DNA from: Alphaproteobacteria bacterium
Lineage (GTDB): Bacteria > Pseudomonadota > Alphaproteobacteria > Rhodobacterales > Rhodobacteraceae
Assembly (NCBI GenBank): GCA_030427405.1
Contig: JAUHXK010000002.1
Coordinates: 124,001-188,000 of the forward strand
Reading direction: 5' to 3'
DNA: 64,000 nucleotides
A program made the position numbers and the translations under genes. Within the stretch, counting starts at the first letter, position 1; each line of letters starts with the position of its first letter. Below the pieces are notes generated by a model. That model saw only the letters and a list, made by a program, of their open reading frames with translations, had not been told where the DNA came from and did not search any database. Below, one piece after another: positions 16,916 to 25,438 of this stretch.

Positions 16916-18217
16916 TTACAGGTCTGCCAGGGCCAACAGCGCATAGGCTGGCGGAAGCAAGGCCCTGCGAAACCGACCCAGCGGAAACCGCTGCGGTGGC
17001 AGGGACACCGGATGAGGCAGTTCAGGGTCGCACCCCATGACCATCCGCGCCAGCGCCCGCCCGCAATAGGTACCCATGGCCACCCCATTCCCGTGGTAGG
17101 CAAAACCGGCGAACATACCCGCCTGTCCGGGAACCGGACCGACAAACGGGGTCATCCCCTGCGAAAAACAAACCATCCCGGACCACATATGTGTCACGTC
17201 CACTGTGCCCCAGGCGGGAAACATCCGTCGAAAGTCGCGCATGGCCGTTCTGCGGATGGCTGCCTCGGCCCCGGCCGAGGATCGCAACCCGCCCCGCATG
17301 CCAAACAGGAACCGCCTGTCGGGCATCAGGCGGAAATAGTGCAGCAGGTTGCGGGTGTCATAACTCATCTGCTCGGTGGTCCAGCCCTGCGCAGCCAGTT
17401 CGGCACCGGTCAGCGGGCGCGTGACCAGAACCGTTGATTGTGCAGGCAGATAACGTCCGGCCATCCAGCCCGGCATGTCCTCGCTGGAATATCCATTGGT
17501 GCAAACCACGACCGTCTCCGCCCGAACCAAACCGGCCGGAGTGGTCAGGACATATCCGCCCGAGGCGCGTTGGATGGACTCGGCAGGTGACGCCTGAAAC
17601 AAGTTTGCGCCAGCCGCCGCAGCAGCGCGCGCCAGACCAAACAGGTATTTTCGCGGGTTCAGGGCAAAGCCGACCGGCGTTGTGAACCCGCCATGGAACC
17701 TGCCGCCGAACCCCAGACCGGGCAGATCGTTTGCCTCGTGAACGTCGCCGGCATCGCCAACGGCCCGCCGCAACCGGCGCATTGCGCGCGACGAATGGGC
17801 CAGTATCGTTTCGCCATGCGAATGGGTGTCGGCCTCGATCCGGTGGCGGTCGAGCAATTCCGCCACCAGCGCGACCGCGTCGACTTCGGCCTGAGCATAT
17901 TCGGTGGCGGCGTCAGCCCCGAACCGGCGAACCATTGCAACCGAACTCAGCTTGGATCCGCCAAGACAGCAAAAGCCGCCGTTGCGGCCCGAGGCACCCC
18001 ATGCCGGTGTACCGGCCTCCAATACCGTGGCGTGAACGCCATGTTCGGCCAGATGCAGAGCCGCCGACATACCCGTAAACCCGCCGCCGATTATGGCCAC
18101 ATCGGTATGATGCTCGCCAGCCAGAACCGGCCAGGGCGGGGCCACGATGGTTTCATCCCACCAGCAGTCCGCCCTTGGCCCGTTGCCGTAGGTATAGTCT
18201 GGGTAAATCCGTTTCAT
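16916..18217 (-). CDS. FAD-dependent amine oxidase, glutamylputrescine oxidase-like (DAO family)
   Basis: 433 residues. An N-terminal dinucleotide-binding motif IIGGGFTGMSAALHLAE (42-58) and the DAO-family body and C-terminal segment GFAYHGNGVAMGTYCGRALA are clear. The N-terminal CWWDET segment is typical of PuuB-like oxidases. It is the last gene of the pot-like operon and overlaps the permease gene by four bases, so the substrate is probably putrescine or a derivative. No glutamylputrescine synthetase is in view, so the exact substrate is open. Confidence 0.78.
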   Translation of the reverse strand: MKRIYPDYTYGNGPRADCWWDETIVAPPWPVLAGEHHTDVAIIGGGFTGMSAALHLAEHGVHATVLEAGTPAWGASGRNGGFCCLGGSKLSSVAMVRRFGADAATEYAQAEVDAVALVAELLDRHRIEADTHSHGETILAHSSRAMRRLRRAVGDAGDVHEANDLPGLGFGGRFHGGFTTPVGFALNPRKYLFGLARAAAAAGANLFQASPAESIQRASGGYVLTTPAGLVRAETVVVCTNGYSSEDMPGWMAGRYLPAQSTVLVTRPLTGAELAAQGWTTEQMSYDTRNLLHYFRLMPDRRFLFGMRGGLRSSAGAEAAIRRTAMRDFRRMFPAWGTVDVTHMWSGMVCFSQGMTPFVGPVPGQAGMFAGFAYHGNGVAMGTYCGRALARMVMGCDPELPHPVSLPPQRFPLGRFRRALLPPAYALLALADL

Positions 18218-19032
18218 TCCGTGCGGGCGGCGGTCTGTTCTTCCAGCCTGCGGCGGACGGCTGCGCGCTTGGAAACCAGCGACGCAGCGATGACCCCGAC
18301 CGTGACAACCGCGATCATGATGGTCGACAAGGCGTTGATTTCAGGACTGACACCCAGCCGCACCGCCGAGAATATCTTGATCGGCAGGGTCGTCGCGGAC
18401 GGGCCGGACGTAAAGGACGCGATTACCAGGTCGTCCAGCGACAGGGTAAAGGCCAGCAACCACCCCGAAATTACAGCAGGAGCAATGATCGGCAGCGTGA
18501 CAAGCCGAAAGGCCTGTGCGGCCGAACACCCAAGATCCAGCGCCGCTTCTTCCAGCGACTGATCAAAGGTGACCAGCCGCGAGGACACGACAACCGAGAC
18601 ATAGCACATCGAAAAAGTAGTGTGCGCCAATACGATCGTGACGATTCCACGATCCAGGCCGATGCCAATGAACAGCAGCAAAAGCGACAGGCCGGTGATC
18701 ACTTCGGGCATGACCAGTGGTGCGTAGATCATGCCGGAAAACAGCGTTCGGCCAAAGAACCGCCCGCCCCGGACCAGAACATAGGCCGCCGCGGTTCCAA
18801 GAATGGTTGCCAGCGTCGATGAAAACACCGCGACCCGGATGGTGACCCAGGCCGCGTTCAGAAAGGCCTCGTTCTGGACCAGTTCGCCGTACCATTTGGT
18901 CGAAAACCCGGCCCAGACCGTGACCAGCTTGCTTTCGTTGAAGCTGAAGATGATCAGGATGATCATCGGGATATAGAGAAACGCAAACCCAAGCGTCAGG
19001 GACACGACATTGAACCAGCTAAGCCTGTTCAT
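18214..19032 (-). CDS. potI: Polyamine ABC transporter permease, PotI/PotC-like
   Basis: 272 residues from the ATG at 19032, which overlaps the upstream permease stop as ATGA. About six membrane helices are visible. The conserved EAA loop that contacts the ATPase is EEAALDLGCSAAQAFRLVTLP (about 175-195). Together with the other pot-like genes it forms the inner-membrane channel for spermidine or putrescine. Confidence 0.88.
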   Translation of the reverse strand: MNRLSWFNVVSLTLGFAFLYIPMIILIIFSFNESKLVTVWAGFSTKWYGELVQNEAFLNAAWVTIRVAVFSSTLATILGTAAAYVLVRGGRFFGRTLFSGMIYAPLVMPEVITGLSLLLLFIGIGLDRGIVTIVLAHTTFSMCYVSVVVSSRLVTFDQSLEEAALDLGCSAAQAFRLVTLPIIAPAVISGWLLAFTLSLDDLVIASFTSGPSATTLPIKIFSAVRLGVSPEINALSTIMIAVVTVGVIAASLVSKRAAVRRRLEEQTAARTE

Positions 19033-19919
19033 TGCCCGGCCTCCGTCTGTTTTTGCTGATTGCGCTGGAACAGAACGATCGGAACGACAAGGATCAACAG
19101 CAAGACCACGGCCACGGCGCTGGCAACCGGCCAGTCGCGGTTCGAGAAGAACTCCTCCCACAGGACTTTGCCGATCATCAGGGTCCCGGACCCGCCCAGC
19201 AGCGACGGGATCACGAACTCGCCGATAACGGGGATCATGACCAGGAAACAACCGGCAATGATGCCGGGGCGTGACAGTGGAACGGTCACCAGCCAGAACG
19301 CCTGCAGGCGCGAACATCCCAGGTCTTCGGCGGCCTCGATCAGCGACCCGTCAAGACGTTCAAGCGCGGCATATATCGGCAGGATCATGAAGGGCAGATA
19401 GGTGTAGACGATCCCGATATATACGGCGGTCTGGGTGTTCAGAATGGTCAGCGGCGTCGATATCAGCCCGGTCCACAGCAAAAACTGGTTCAGGTATCCT
19501 TCGTTGCTGAGGATGCCCATCCAGGCATAAACCCGGATCAGGAATGAGGTCCAGAACGGCAGTATGACCAGCATCATCAGCGTTGGCCGCCATTCCTCTG
19601 GCGCGCGCGCCATGCCATAGGCGATCGGGTAACCGACCATCAAGGTCAGGACGGTCGAGATCAGCGCGATCTTGACGCTGGAAAGATAGGCTTTCCAATA
19701 CAGGTCATCCTCGGTCAGCCAGACAAAGTTCTCAAAGTCCAGCTGCCCGAAAAAGTCCCGGACACCGGCCCATCCCTGGGAAAGGTCCAGCGTCGGGGTA
19801 TAGGGCGGAATGGCCAGGGCAATGTCCGACAGCGAGATCTTCAACACGATGAAGAACGGCACCAGAAAAAGCGCCAGCAACCAGACATAAGGGACCGCAA
19901 TCAGGATGGCGCGGCGCAT
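19029..19919 (-). CDS. potH: Polyamine ABC transporter permease, PotH/PotB-like
   Basis: 296 residues from the ATG at 19919; the stop of the ATPase gene overlaps it by one base (TGATG). A longer frame to 19955 would run inside the ATPase gene. Six membrane helices and an EAA loop, EAAEDLGCSRLQAFWLVTVP, are visible. It pairs with the downstream PotI-like permease. Confidence 0.88.
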   Translation of the reverse strand: MRRAILIAVPYVWLLALFLVPFFIVLKISLSDIALAIPPYTPTLDLSQGWAGVRDFFGQLDFENFVWLTEDDLYWKAYLSSVKIALISTVLTLMVGYPIAYGMARAPEEWRPTLMMLVILPFWTSFLIRVYAWMGILSNEGYLNQFLLWTGLISTPLTILNTQTAVYIGIVYTYLPFMILPIYAALERLDGSLIEAAEDLGCSRLQAFWLVTVPLSRPGIIAGCFLVMIPVIGEFVIPSLLGGSGTLMIGKVLWEEFFSNRDWPVASAVAVVLLLILVVPIVLFQRNQQKQTEAGQ

Positions 19920-21046
19920 CAGGCCGCCAGCAGAACCGCGGCGGTGGCTGTCCACGACAACCAGACCGGGTCTTCCCAGGTAAATGACCGGCGCGAGATG
20001 CGACGGGTATTGGCCGTCTGCGCCTTGATGATGGTGCCATCAGGCAGTTCGACGTGATAGGTGGACAGGTTGCCCAGATAGGCGATGTCATGCACCTTTC
20101 CCTGAATCGCATTGGCCGCATCTGCCGGGCGCTCAGACGAGATGGTCACTTTCTCGGGGCGGATCGCCAGATGACAGCTTTGGCCCGCCGAGAATGCGGT
20201 TGCCGAGGTCGCCGTCAGCGGGGCTTGCCCCTCGGCCCACTCGATTGAGTAGGTTTCCTCGGCGCTGGATGTGGCGCGCCCGGAAATGATGTTCACGTCG
20301 CCGATGAAATCCGCGACATAGACAGAATTCGGGTTTTCATAGATGCGGTCCGGCGTCGCCACCTGCATCAGCTTGCCCTGGTCCATGACGGCCACGCGGC
20401 TGGCCACGGTCATGGCCTCTTCCTGATCGTGGGTCACGATCACGAAGGTGGTTCCGGTTTTTTCCTGGATATCCATCAATTCGAACTGGGTATCCTGCCG
20501 CAGTTTTTTGTCCAGCGCGCCCAGGGGTTCGTCCAGCAACAACAGTTTCGGCGCCTTGGCCAGCGACCGCGCCAACGCCACCCGCTGACGCTGCCCCCCA
20601 GATATCTGGTGCGGCTTGCGCCGCGCGAATTGTTCCAATCTGGTCAGGCGAAGCATCTCTTCGACCCGGGCCGTCAAATCCGGCTTGGGCATGTTGTCCC
20701 TGCGCAGCCCAAAGGCGATATTCTCCCAGACGCTCAGGTGCGGGAACAGGGCATAAGACTGGAACATCATATTGACCGCCCGCTTGTTGGGCGGGATCGG
20801 ATCGATGTCCTGACCACCCAGCAGAATATGCCCTTCGGTCGGGGTTTCAAACCCGGCAAGCATCCGCATCATCGTGGTCTTGCCGCAGCCCGAAGGCCCC
20901 AGCAACGCAAAGAATTCCCGTTCGAATATGTCCAGGGAAAGGGTGTCGATGGCCGTAAAGTCCCCAAACCGCTTGGAGACATTCTGGAACTGGATCAATG
21001 GTTTTGCCTGCGGGTCTTCCCACGGCGCAAAAACAGCAGAGTTCAA
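19919..21046 (-). CDS. potG: Polyamine ABC transporter ATPase, PotG/PotA-like
   Basis: 375 residues. Walker A GPSGCGKT (50-57), signature SGGQR (149-153) and Walker B LLLLDE (168-173) are intact, followed by the H-loop region VTHDQEEAM. The C-terminal TOBE-like part (about 290-365) fits the importer ATPases of the polyamine and spermidine group. It powers uptake with the two permeases downstream and the binding protein upstream (67-base gap). Confidence 0.92.
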   Translation of the reverse strand: MNSAVFAPWEDPQAKPLIQFQNVSKRFGDFTAIDTLSLDIFEREFFALLGPSGCGKTTMMRMLAGFETPTEGHILLGGQDIDPIPPNKRAVNMMFQSYALFPHLSVWENIAFGLRRDNMPKPDLTARVEEMLRLTRLEQFARRKPHQISGGQRQRVALARSLAKAPKLLLLDEPLGALDKKLRQDTQFELMDIQEKTGTTFVIVTHDQEEAMTVASRVAVMDQGKLMQVATPDRIYENPNSVYVADFIGDVNIISGRATSSAEETYSIEWAEGQAPLTATSATAFSAGQSCHLAIRPEKVTISSERPADAANAIQGKVHDIAYLGNLSTYHVELPDGTIIKAQTANTRRISRRSFTWEDPVWLSWTATAAVLLAA

Positions 21047-21113
21047 AGCGGCCCCCTTACGTCGAACCGGACAGGAAAGGCGCGGGGCGTTGTCGCCGCC
21101 CCGCGCGGAAAGA

Positions 21114-22199
21114 TCAGGTTCCCGACTTGATCTTGGTCCACAAACGAGTCACGACCCGCTGGGTCTTGGCCGGGTAGGGCGTGGTGATATAGAGGTTTTC
21201 CATGGTCGCATCATCCGGATAGATCGCCGGATCTCCGATCACGTCTTCCTCAAGGAACTCCTGCGACGCCTTGTTTCCGTTGGCGTAGTACACATAGTTC
21301 GATGCCGCAGCCATATTGTTGGCATCCAGGATGAAGTTCAGGAATTTATGGGCACCTTCCGGATTCGGAGCATCGACCGGAATGGCCATCTGATCGAACC
21401 ACATCAGCGATCCTTCGGCAAAGGGGTGATATTCGATCTCGACCCCATTGTCGGCCTCTGCCGCCCGATCCCGCGCCTGCAGGATGTCGCCGGACCACCC
21501 GACCGCCACGCAGATATCACCATTGGCCAACGCATTGATATATTCAGAGCTGTGGAACTTCTGAATATGCGGACGCACGGCGGCCAGAACCTCTTCGGTC
21601 TTGCCGATCACATCCGTATCATGGCTGTCCGGGTCTTCCCCGAGATATTGCAGAACCATCGGAAAAATCTCGGTCGGAGCATCCAGGAAGTGGACACCAC
21701 AGGCGGCCAGCTTCTCCATGTTCTCAGGCTTCAATACCAGGTCCATGCTGTTCAGCTGAACATCGTCGCCCAGGATTTCCCGAACCTTGCCGACATTCAC
21801 CCCAAGCCCGGTCGTGCCCCACATATAGTTGATCGAATACGCGTTATCCGGGTCATATCCGGCAGTCCGGTCCTGGATAACATCCCACAGGTTGCCCGCA
21901 TTCGACAACTTTTCGGCGTCGAGCTTCTGAAAGGCGCCCGCCTGAATCTGGCGTTGCAGGAACGTCCCGGTCGGCACCACGACATCGTACCCGGACCCTC
22001 CGGCCAGCATCTTGGTTTCCAGCACCTCGTTGCTGTCAAACACGTCATAGACCAGCGTCAATCCGGTTTCTTCTTCGAATTTGCTCAGCAACTCTTCGTC
22101 GATGTAATCGGACCAGTTGTAGACGCGCACCTCATCTGCATACGCAGCCGAAACCCCCGTCGCGATGACCGCCGTAAGCGTCAGCGTCTTGATTGTCAT
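21114..22199 (-). CDS. potF: Periplasmic polyamine-binding protein, PotF-like
   Basis: 361 residues with a signal peptide (1-21, ending AAYA). The mature start VRVYNWSDYIDEELLSKFEEE is the hallmark of PotD/PotF binding proteins. Conserved pieces such as NYMWGTTGLGVNVGKV and VGWSGDILQARDRA also match. It is the first gene of the minus-strand transport operon, with GGGGAG six bases before the ATG. The choice between putrescine and spermidine cannot be settled by eye. Confidence 0.92.
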   Translation of the reverse strand: MTIKTLTLTAVIATGVSAAYADEVRVYNWSDYIDEELLSKFEEETGLTLVYDVFDSNEVLETKMLAGGSGYDVVVPTGTFLQRQIQAGAFQKLDAEKLSNAGNLWDVIQDRTAGYDPDNAYSINYMWGTTGLGVNVGKVREILGDDVQLNSMDLVLKPENMEKLAACGVHFLDAPTEIFPMVLQYLGEDPDSHDTDVIGKTEEVLAAVRPHIQKFHSSEYINALANGDICVAVGWSGDILQARDRAAEADNGVEIEYHPFAEGSLMWFDQMAIPVDAPNPEGAHKFLNFILDANNMAAASNYVYYANGNKASQEFLEEDVIGDPAIYPDDATMENLYITTPYPAKTQRVVTRLWTKIKSGT

Positions 22200-22244
22200 T
22201 TTATTCTCCCCTGCAAGTGTTCGTGTATTTTCACGCTTTTTTTG

Positions 22245-22254
22245 ATTTGATCAA
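22245..22254. promoter_or_regulatory. ATTTGATCA operator-like site 1 (potF promoter region)
   Basis: ATTTGATCAA, 46 bases upstream of the potF start. The same nonamer recurs at 22346 and 23052, all around the divergent GntR regulator, so it is a candidate binding site. A second palindrome, CATACG-G-CGTATG, lies at 22272-22284 in the same gap. Confidence 0.45.
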
Positions 22255-22271
22255 GTTTTGCGTTTTCATCC

Positions 22272-22284
22272 CATACGGCGTATG
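22272..22284. promoter_or_regulatory. CATACG-G-CGTATG palindrome in the potF/GntR gap
   Basis: Perfect 6-bp inverted repeat with a one-base centre, placed between the divergent potF operon and the GntR gene. Its form and spacing resemble GntR-type operators; no regulator has been tied to it. Confidence 0.45.
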
Positions 22285-22331
22285 CTTCCACGAGGTGTTG
22301 GGCCAGACAAGTTAAAGTCTGCCGTATTTGA

Positions 22332-23042
22332 ATGAACCGCTTGGATTTGATCAAAAATAAGGCAACCGCAAAGCAGATGACCGACAGGAAAAGCCCGACG
22401 CATGAACAAGCGTACCAAACCCTCAAGTCGCAGATCCTGTTCGGGGACCTGGTGCCCGGACAACCTGTCACGATACAGGGTCTGACCGACTCGCTCGGGG
22501 TTGGAATGACCCCGGTGCGCGAGGCGATTCGCCGGCTGATCTCGGATGGTGCGCTTGTCTTTCAGGGCAATCGGCGCGTCAGTGTCCCGCTTTTGGCCCA
22601 AAGCGATGTCGAGCAGGTCATTTTTTCACGAAAAGCAATAGAATCAGAGCTTTGCAGGCGCGCTGCCCTGAATATGCGCCCGTCTGACATTGATCATCTG
22701 GAACAGATCGACAAGCGCCTGGATCAAACCATCGCCGCCGGTGACGTAAGCGGCTACTTGCGCCTCAACCACGCGTTTCATGAAACTCTTTACACCCATG
22801 CCGATGCGCCGGTCCTGCTGGACCTGACGGAACGGCTGTGGCTCAGGTTTGGCCCGTCGCTGCGCGTTGTCTGCGGCAGGTTCGGAACCCAAAGCCTGCC
22901 TGACCGGCACAAGGAAATCATCGCCGCGCTTCGCCTCGGCGACGCTGAAAATGCCGCTCACGCGACTGTGCAGGACATTGAACAGGGAATGGAACTGATG
23001 GCCGACACCCCGGTCACGCCACAAATGGTGGGATCGGATTGA
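22332..23042 (+). CDS. GntR-family transcriptional regulator (FCD/FadR type)
   Basis: 236 residues if translation starts at 22332; an ATG at 22377 (MTDRKSPTHEQAY) is an alternative that gives 221. The N-terminal winged helix (about 25-85) contains GMTPVREAIRRLISDGAL, and the C-terminal helical FCD domain carries LNHAFHETLY, with a metal- or ligand-binding His pattern. It is divergent from potF and lies 56 bases before the aminotransferase, so it probably controls polyamine use. An ATTTGATCA site lies at 22346-22355, inside the reading frame if the upstream start is used. Confidence 0.88.
   Translation: MNRLDLIKNKATAKQMTDRKSPTHEQAYQTLKSQILFGDLVPGQPVTIQGLTDSLGVGMTPVREAIRRLISDGALVFQGNRRVSVPLLAQSDVEQVIFSRKAIESELCRRAALNMRPSDIDHLEQIDKRLDQTIAAGDVSGYLRLNHAFHETLYTHADAPVLLDLTERLWLRFGPSLRVVCGRFGTQSLPDRHKEIIAALRLGDAENAAHATVQDIEQGMELMADTPVTPQMVGSD
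22346..22355. promoter_or_regulatory. ATTTGATCA operator-like site 2
   Basis: ATTTGATCAA, 101 bases from site 1. If the regulator starts at 22377 this site is in its leader; if it starts at 22332 the site is within the first codons. Confidence 0.4.
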
Positions 23043-23051
23043 CAGGAAATA

Positions 23052-23061
23052 ATTTGATCAT
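23052..23061. promoter_or_regulatory. ATTTGATCA operator-like site 3 (aminotransferase leader)
   Basis: ATTTGATCAT in the 56-base gap between the GntR gene and the aminotransferase, 38 bases before its ATG. It is followed by ATTGTGATC, a looser related copy. Confidence 0.45.
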
Positions 23062-23098
23062 ATTGTGATCCACAACCGCTGACGCAGGAGTTCCCAGG

Positions 23099-24496
23099 AT
23101 GCCGACCATCACCAACCACATGCCGACGGCCGAGTTACAGGCCCTGGACGCAGCCCATCACATGCATCCGTTTTCCGCCAATGGCGCATTGGGCCAGGAA
23201 GGCGCACGGGTCATCACCGGCGCCAAGGGCGTCTATCTCACCGACAGCGAAGGCGAGCATATCCTGGATGCGATGGCCGGACTGTGGTGCGTCAATATCG
23301 GCTATGGCCGCGACGAACTGGCCGAAGCCGCCGCCCGCCAAATGCGCGAACTGCCCTATTACAACACGTTTTTCAAAACCACCCATGTCCCCGCTATCGC
23401 CCTGGCGGCAAAGCTGGCAGAGCTCGCTCCGGGTGACCTGAACCACGTTTTCTTTGCCGCTGGCGGCTCCGAGGCGAACGACACCAATATCCGCATGGTC
23501 CGCACCTATTGGGCCGAAAAAGGCAAACCGGACAAGAACATCATCATCAGCCGGCACAACGCCTATCACGGGTCTTCGGTCGGATCGGCCTCGCTGGGTG
23601 GCATGGCGGGCATGCATGCGCAGGGCGGCATTCCTATTCCGAACATCCACCATATCAACCAGCCGAACTGGTGGGCCGAAGGCGGCGACATGTCCCCCGA
23701 AGAGTTCGGCCTGGCCCGCGCGCGCGAACTTGAACAGGCCATCCTGGACCTGGGCGAAGACCGCGTCGCGGCCTTCATCGCCGAACCCGTGCAGGGCGCG
23801 GGCGGCGTGATCGTGGCCCCCGACACCTATTGGCCCGAAATCCAACGCATTTGCGACAAGTACGAGATCCTGCTGATCGCGGATGAGGTCATCTGCGGCT
23901 TTGGCCGGACCGGCAATTGGTTCGGTTCGCAGACCGTCGGCATCAAGCCTGACATCATGACCATCGCCAAGGGCCTCAGCTCGGGTTACGCACCCATCGG
24001 CGGCTCTATCGTAAACGACGAAATCGCCCAGGTTATAGGCGGCACCGAATTCAACCACGGCTACACCTATTCCGGCCACCCGGTCGCCGCCGCCGTGGCA
24101 CTGGAAAACCTGCGAATCCTCGAAGAAGAAAAGATCGTCGAGCATGTGCGCGATGTTGCGGCACCCTACCTGAAACAAAAATGGGAGGCTCTGGCCGATC
24201 ACCCGCTGGTGGGCGAGGCGAAAATCGTCGGCATGATGGCCTCGATCGCGCTGACACCGGACAAGGCCAGCCGCGCCAAATTCGCATCTTCGCCCGGCAC
24301 GGTCGGCTATGTCTGCCGCGACCGCTGCTTTGGCAACAACCTGATCATGCGCCATGTCGGCGACCGGATGATCATCTCGCCGCCGCTGGTCCTGACCCCT
24401 TCGGATATCGACGAGATGTTCGTTCGCATCCACAAATCACTGGACGAGGCGCAGGCCGACATCATCGACAAAGGGTTGATGAAGGCCGCGTCCTGA
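23099..24496 (+). CDS. Class III aminotransferase, probably putrescine/diamine:pyruvate type
   Basis: 465 residues with the full class III PLP fold. AAGGSEANDTNI (120-131) binds the phosphate, ADEVICGFGRTG holds D262, and K291 in IAKGLSSGYAP is the Schiff-base lysine. The N-terminal LDAMAGLWCVNIGYG and the C-terminal MRHVGDRMIISPPL are typical of the omega-amino-acid and putrescine:pyruvate (SpuC-like) group. Position next to a polyamine importer and its regulator favours putrescine or a similar diamine. Other members use taurine or beta-alanine, so the substrate remains inferred. Confidence 0.85.
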   Translation: MPTITNHMPTAELQALDAAHHMHPFSANGALGQEGARVITGAKGVYLTDSEGEHILDAMAGLWCVNIGYGRDELAEAAARQMRELPYYNTFFKTTHVPAIALAAKLAELAPGDLNHVFFAAGGSEANDTNIRMVRTYWAEKGKPDKNIIISRHNAYHGSSVGSASLGGMAGMHAQGGIPIPNIHHINQPNWWAEGGDMSPEEFGLARARELEQAILDLGEDRVAAFIAEPVQGAGGVIVAPDTYWPEIQRICDKYEILLIADEVICGFGRTGNWFGSQTVGIKPDIMTIAKGLSSGYAPIGGSIVNDEIAQVIGGTEFNHGYTYSGHPVAAAVALENLRILEEEKIVEHVRDVAAPYLKQKWEALADHPLVGEAKIVGMMASIALTPDKASRAKFASSPGTVGYVCRDRCFGNNLIMRHVGDRMIISPPLVLTPSDIDEMFVRIHKSLDEAQADIIDKGLMKAAS

Positions 24497-24506
24497 TCCG
24501 CGCAGC

Positions 24507-24566
24507 TTCTTCTGGCTGAAAATATCCCGGGGGAGTCGCCGCATGGCGACGGGGGCAGAGCCCCCC
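24507..24566. repeat. Intergenic hairpin repeat, Roseobacter-type
   Basis: After the aminotransferase stop comes CTTCTTCTGGCTGAAAATATCCCGGGGGAG, as two blocks, then hairpins GTCGCC-GCAT-GGCGAC (24535-24550) and GGGGGC-AGA-GCCCCC (24551-24566). A related element is at 58937-58985. Such boxes recur between genes in Rhodobacterales genomes as I recall them. It may also end transcription of the aminotransferase. Confidence 0.6.
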
Positions 24567-24650
24567 CTCGCCCGCATCCGCCATTTGACCCCCGTCAGGC
24601 TCGGACTTCTACGCACCCAAAGTCACCCCCCTTGCGCCGATACCGGCCGT

Positions 24651-25358
24651 TCAATCATCCGTGCGCCTGTGCGACTGTTTGGCCCGGATCTGCGCCAGCG
24701 CATCCCGCAGCAACGGCACCCGGTTTGGCCTGAAACTGTCTTCGGTGACCGTCATCTCCTGCATCCGGTCCAGGCGGAACACCCGGAAATCCCGCCTCAG
24801 ACAACACCACCCCAGCAATACGCTGGCCCGATCCATGTACACGATGCTCAGCGGCCGGACCCGCCTGCGCGTGTTGTCGCCCTTTGCATCGGTATAGGCG
24901 AACTCGACTGCGCGTTCATCCCAGGCCGCCTGCCGCAATTCACCAACCGCGATCGTCGGAACAGCGGGGCGTTCAAAACGCGTGGCGCTCAGCACCGCAT
25001 GGCTCAGCCGGTGCGATTGTCGCTGAGGCAACCTGCCCTGCAACTTGCGCAAGGCTGTGCCCGCCGCATCCGACAGCGCCGGGTCCCCGATGACCTGCAC
25101 TTCGCGCAACCCCAGAACCAGGGCCTCAAGCTCATCATCGGTAAAGCCCAACGGCGGAAGGGTTGCATCCTCGATCAGTGTGAAACCAAATCCGGCCTCG
25201 CCATCGATCACCGCCCCCAGCCCCCGCAGCGCATCGATATCGCGGTGCACCGTCCGCGCCGAAACACCCAAATCGCCGGCCAGTTGCCCCGAGGTTTTCG
25301 GAGACGGGCCAGAGCGCAAGGCTTGCATCAACTGAAACAGGCGGGTCGTTCGGGACAT
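24651..25358 (-). CDS. YafY-like WYL-domain transcriptional regulator
   Basis: 235 residues from the ATG at 25358 (MSRTTRLFQLMQALRSG). The N-terminal DeoR-type helix-turn-helix contains TSGQLAGDLGVSARTVHRDI, the central part has GFTDDELEALVLGLREV, and the C-terminal WYL domain carries the VYMDRASVLLGWCCLRRDFR strand region. WYL domains bind ligands, often nucleotides or nucleic acids. It is divergent from a GST gene, and a TGACA-N5-TGTCA palindrome lies between them. Confidence 0.87.
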   Translation of the reverse strand: MSRTTRLFQLMQALRSGPSPKTSGQLAGDLGVSARTVHRDIDALRGLGAVIDGEAGFGFTLIEDATLPPLGFTDDELEALVLGLREVQVIGDPALSDAAGTALRKLQGRLPQRQSHRLSHAVLSATRFERPAVPTIAVGELRQAAWDERAVEFAYTDAKGDNTRRRVRPLSIVYMDRASVLLGWCCLRRDFRVFRLDRMQEMTVTEDSFRPNRVPLLRDALAQIRAKQSHRRTDD

Positions 25359-25380
25359 AACACATCCTAGCCTATCCCTG

Positions 25381-25397
25381 ATGACAGAAATTGTCAT
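25381..25397. promoter_or_regulatory. ATGACA-N5-TGTCAT palindrome between the WYL regulator and GST
   Basis: Perfect 6-bp arms (ATGACA / TGTCAT) with a GAAAT centre, in the 80-base divergent gap. The form suits a dimeric YafY/DeoR-like repressor and is the likely operator of the adjacent regulator. Confidence 0.55.
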
Positions 25398-25438
25398 GAG
25401 CCAGGATTACCTAAAAGGCCCCAAACAAGGAGCTTTCG

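Noticed and set aside
22242..22256. FNR-type box (TTGAT-N4-ATCAA) before potF
   Set aside because: The half sites TTGAT and ATCAA are only three bases apart; the repeated ATTTGATCA explains the site better.
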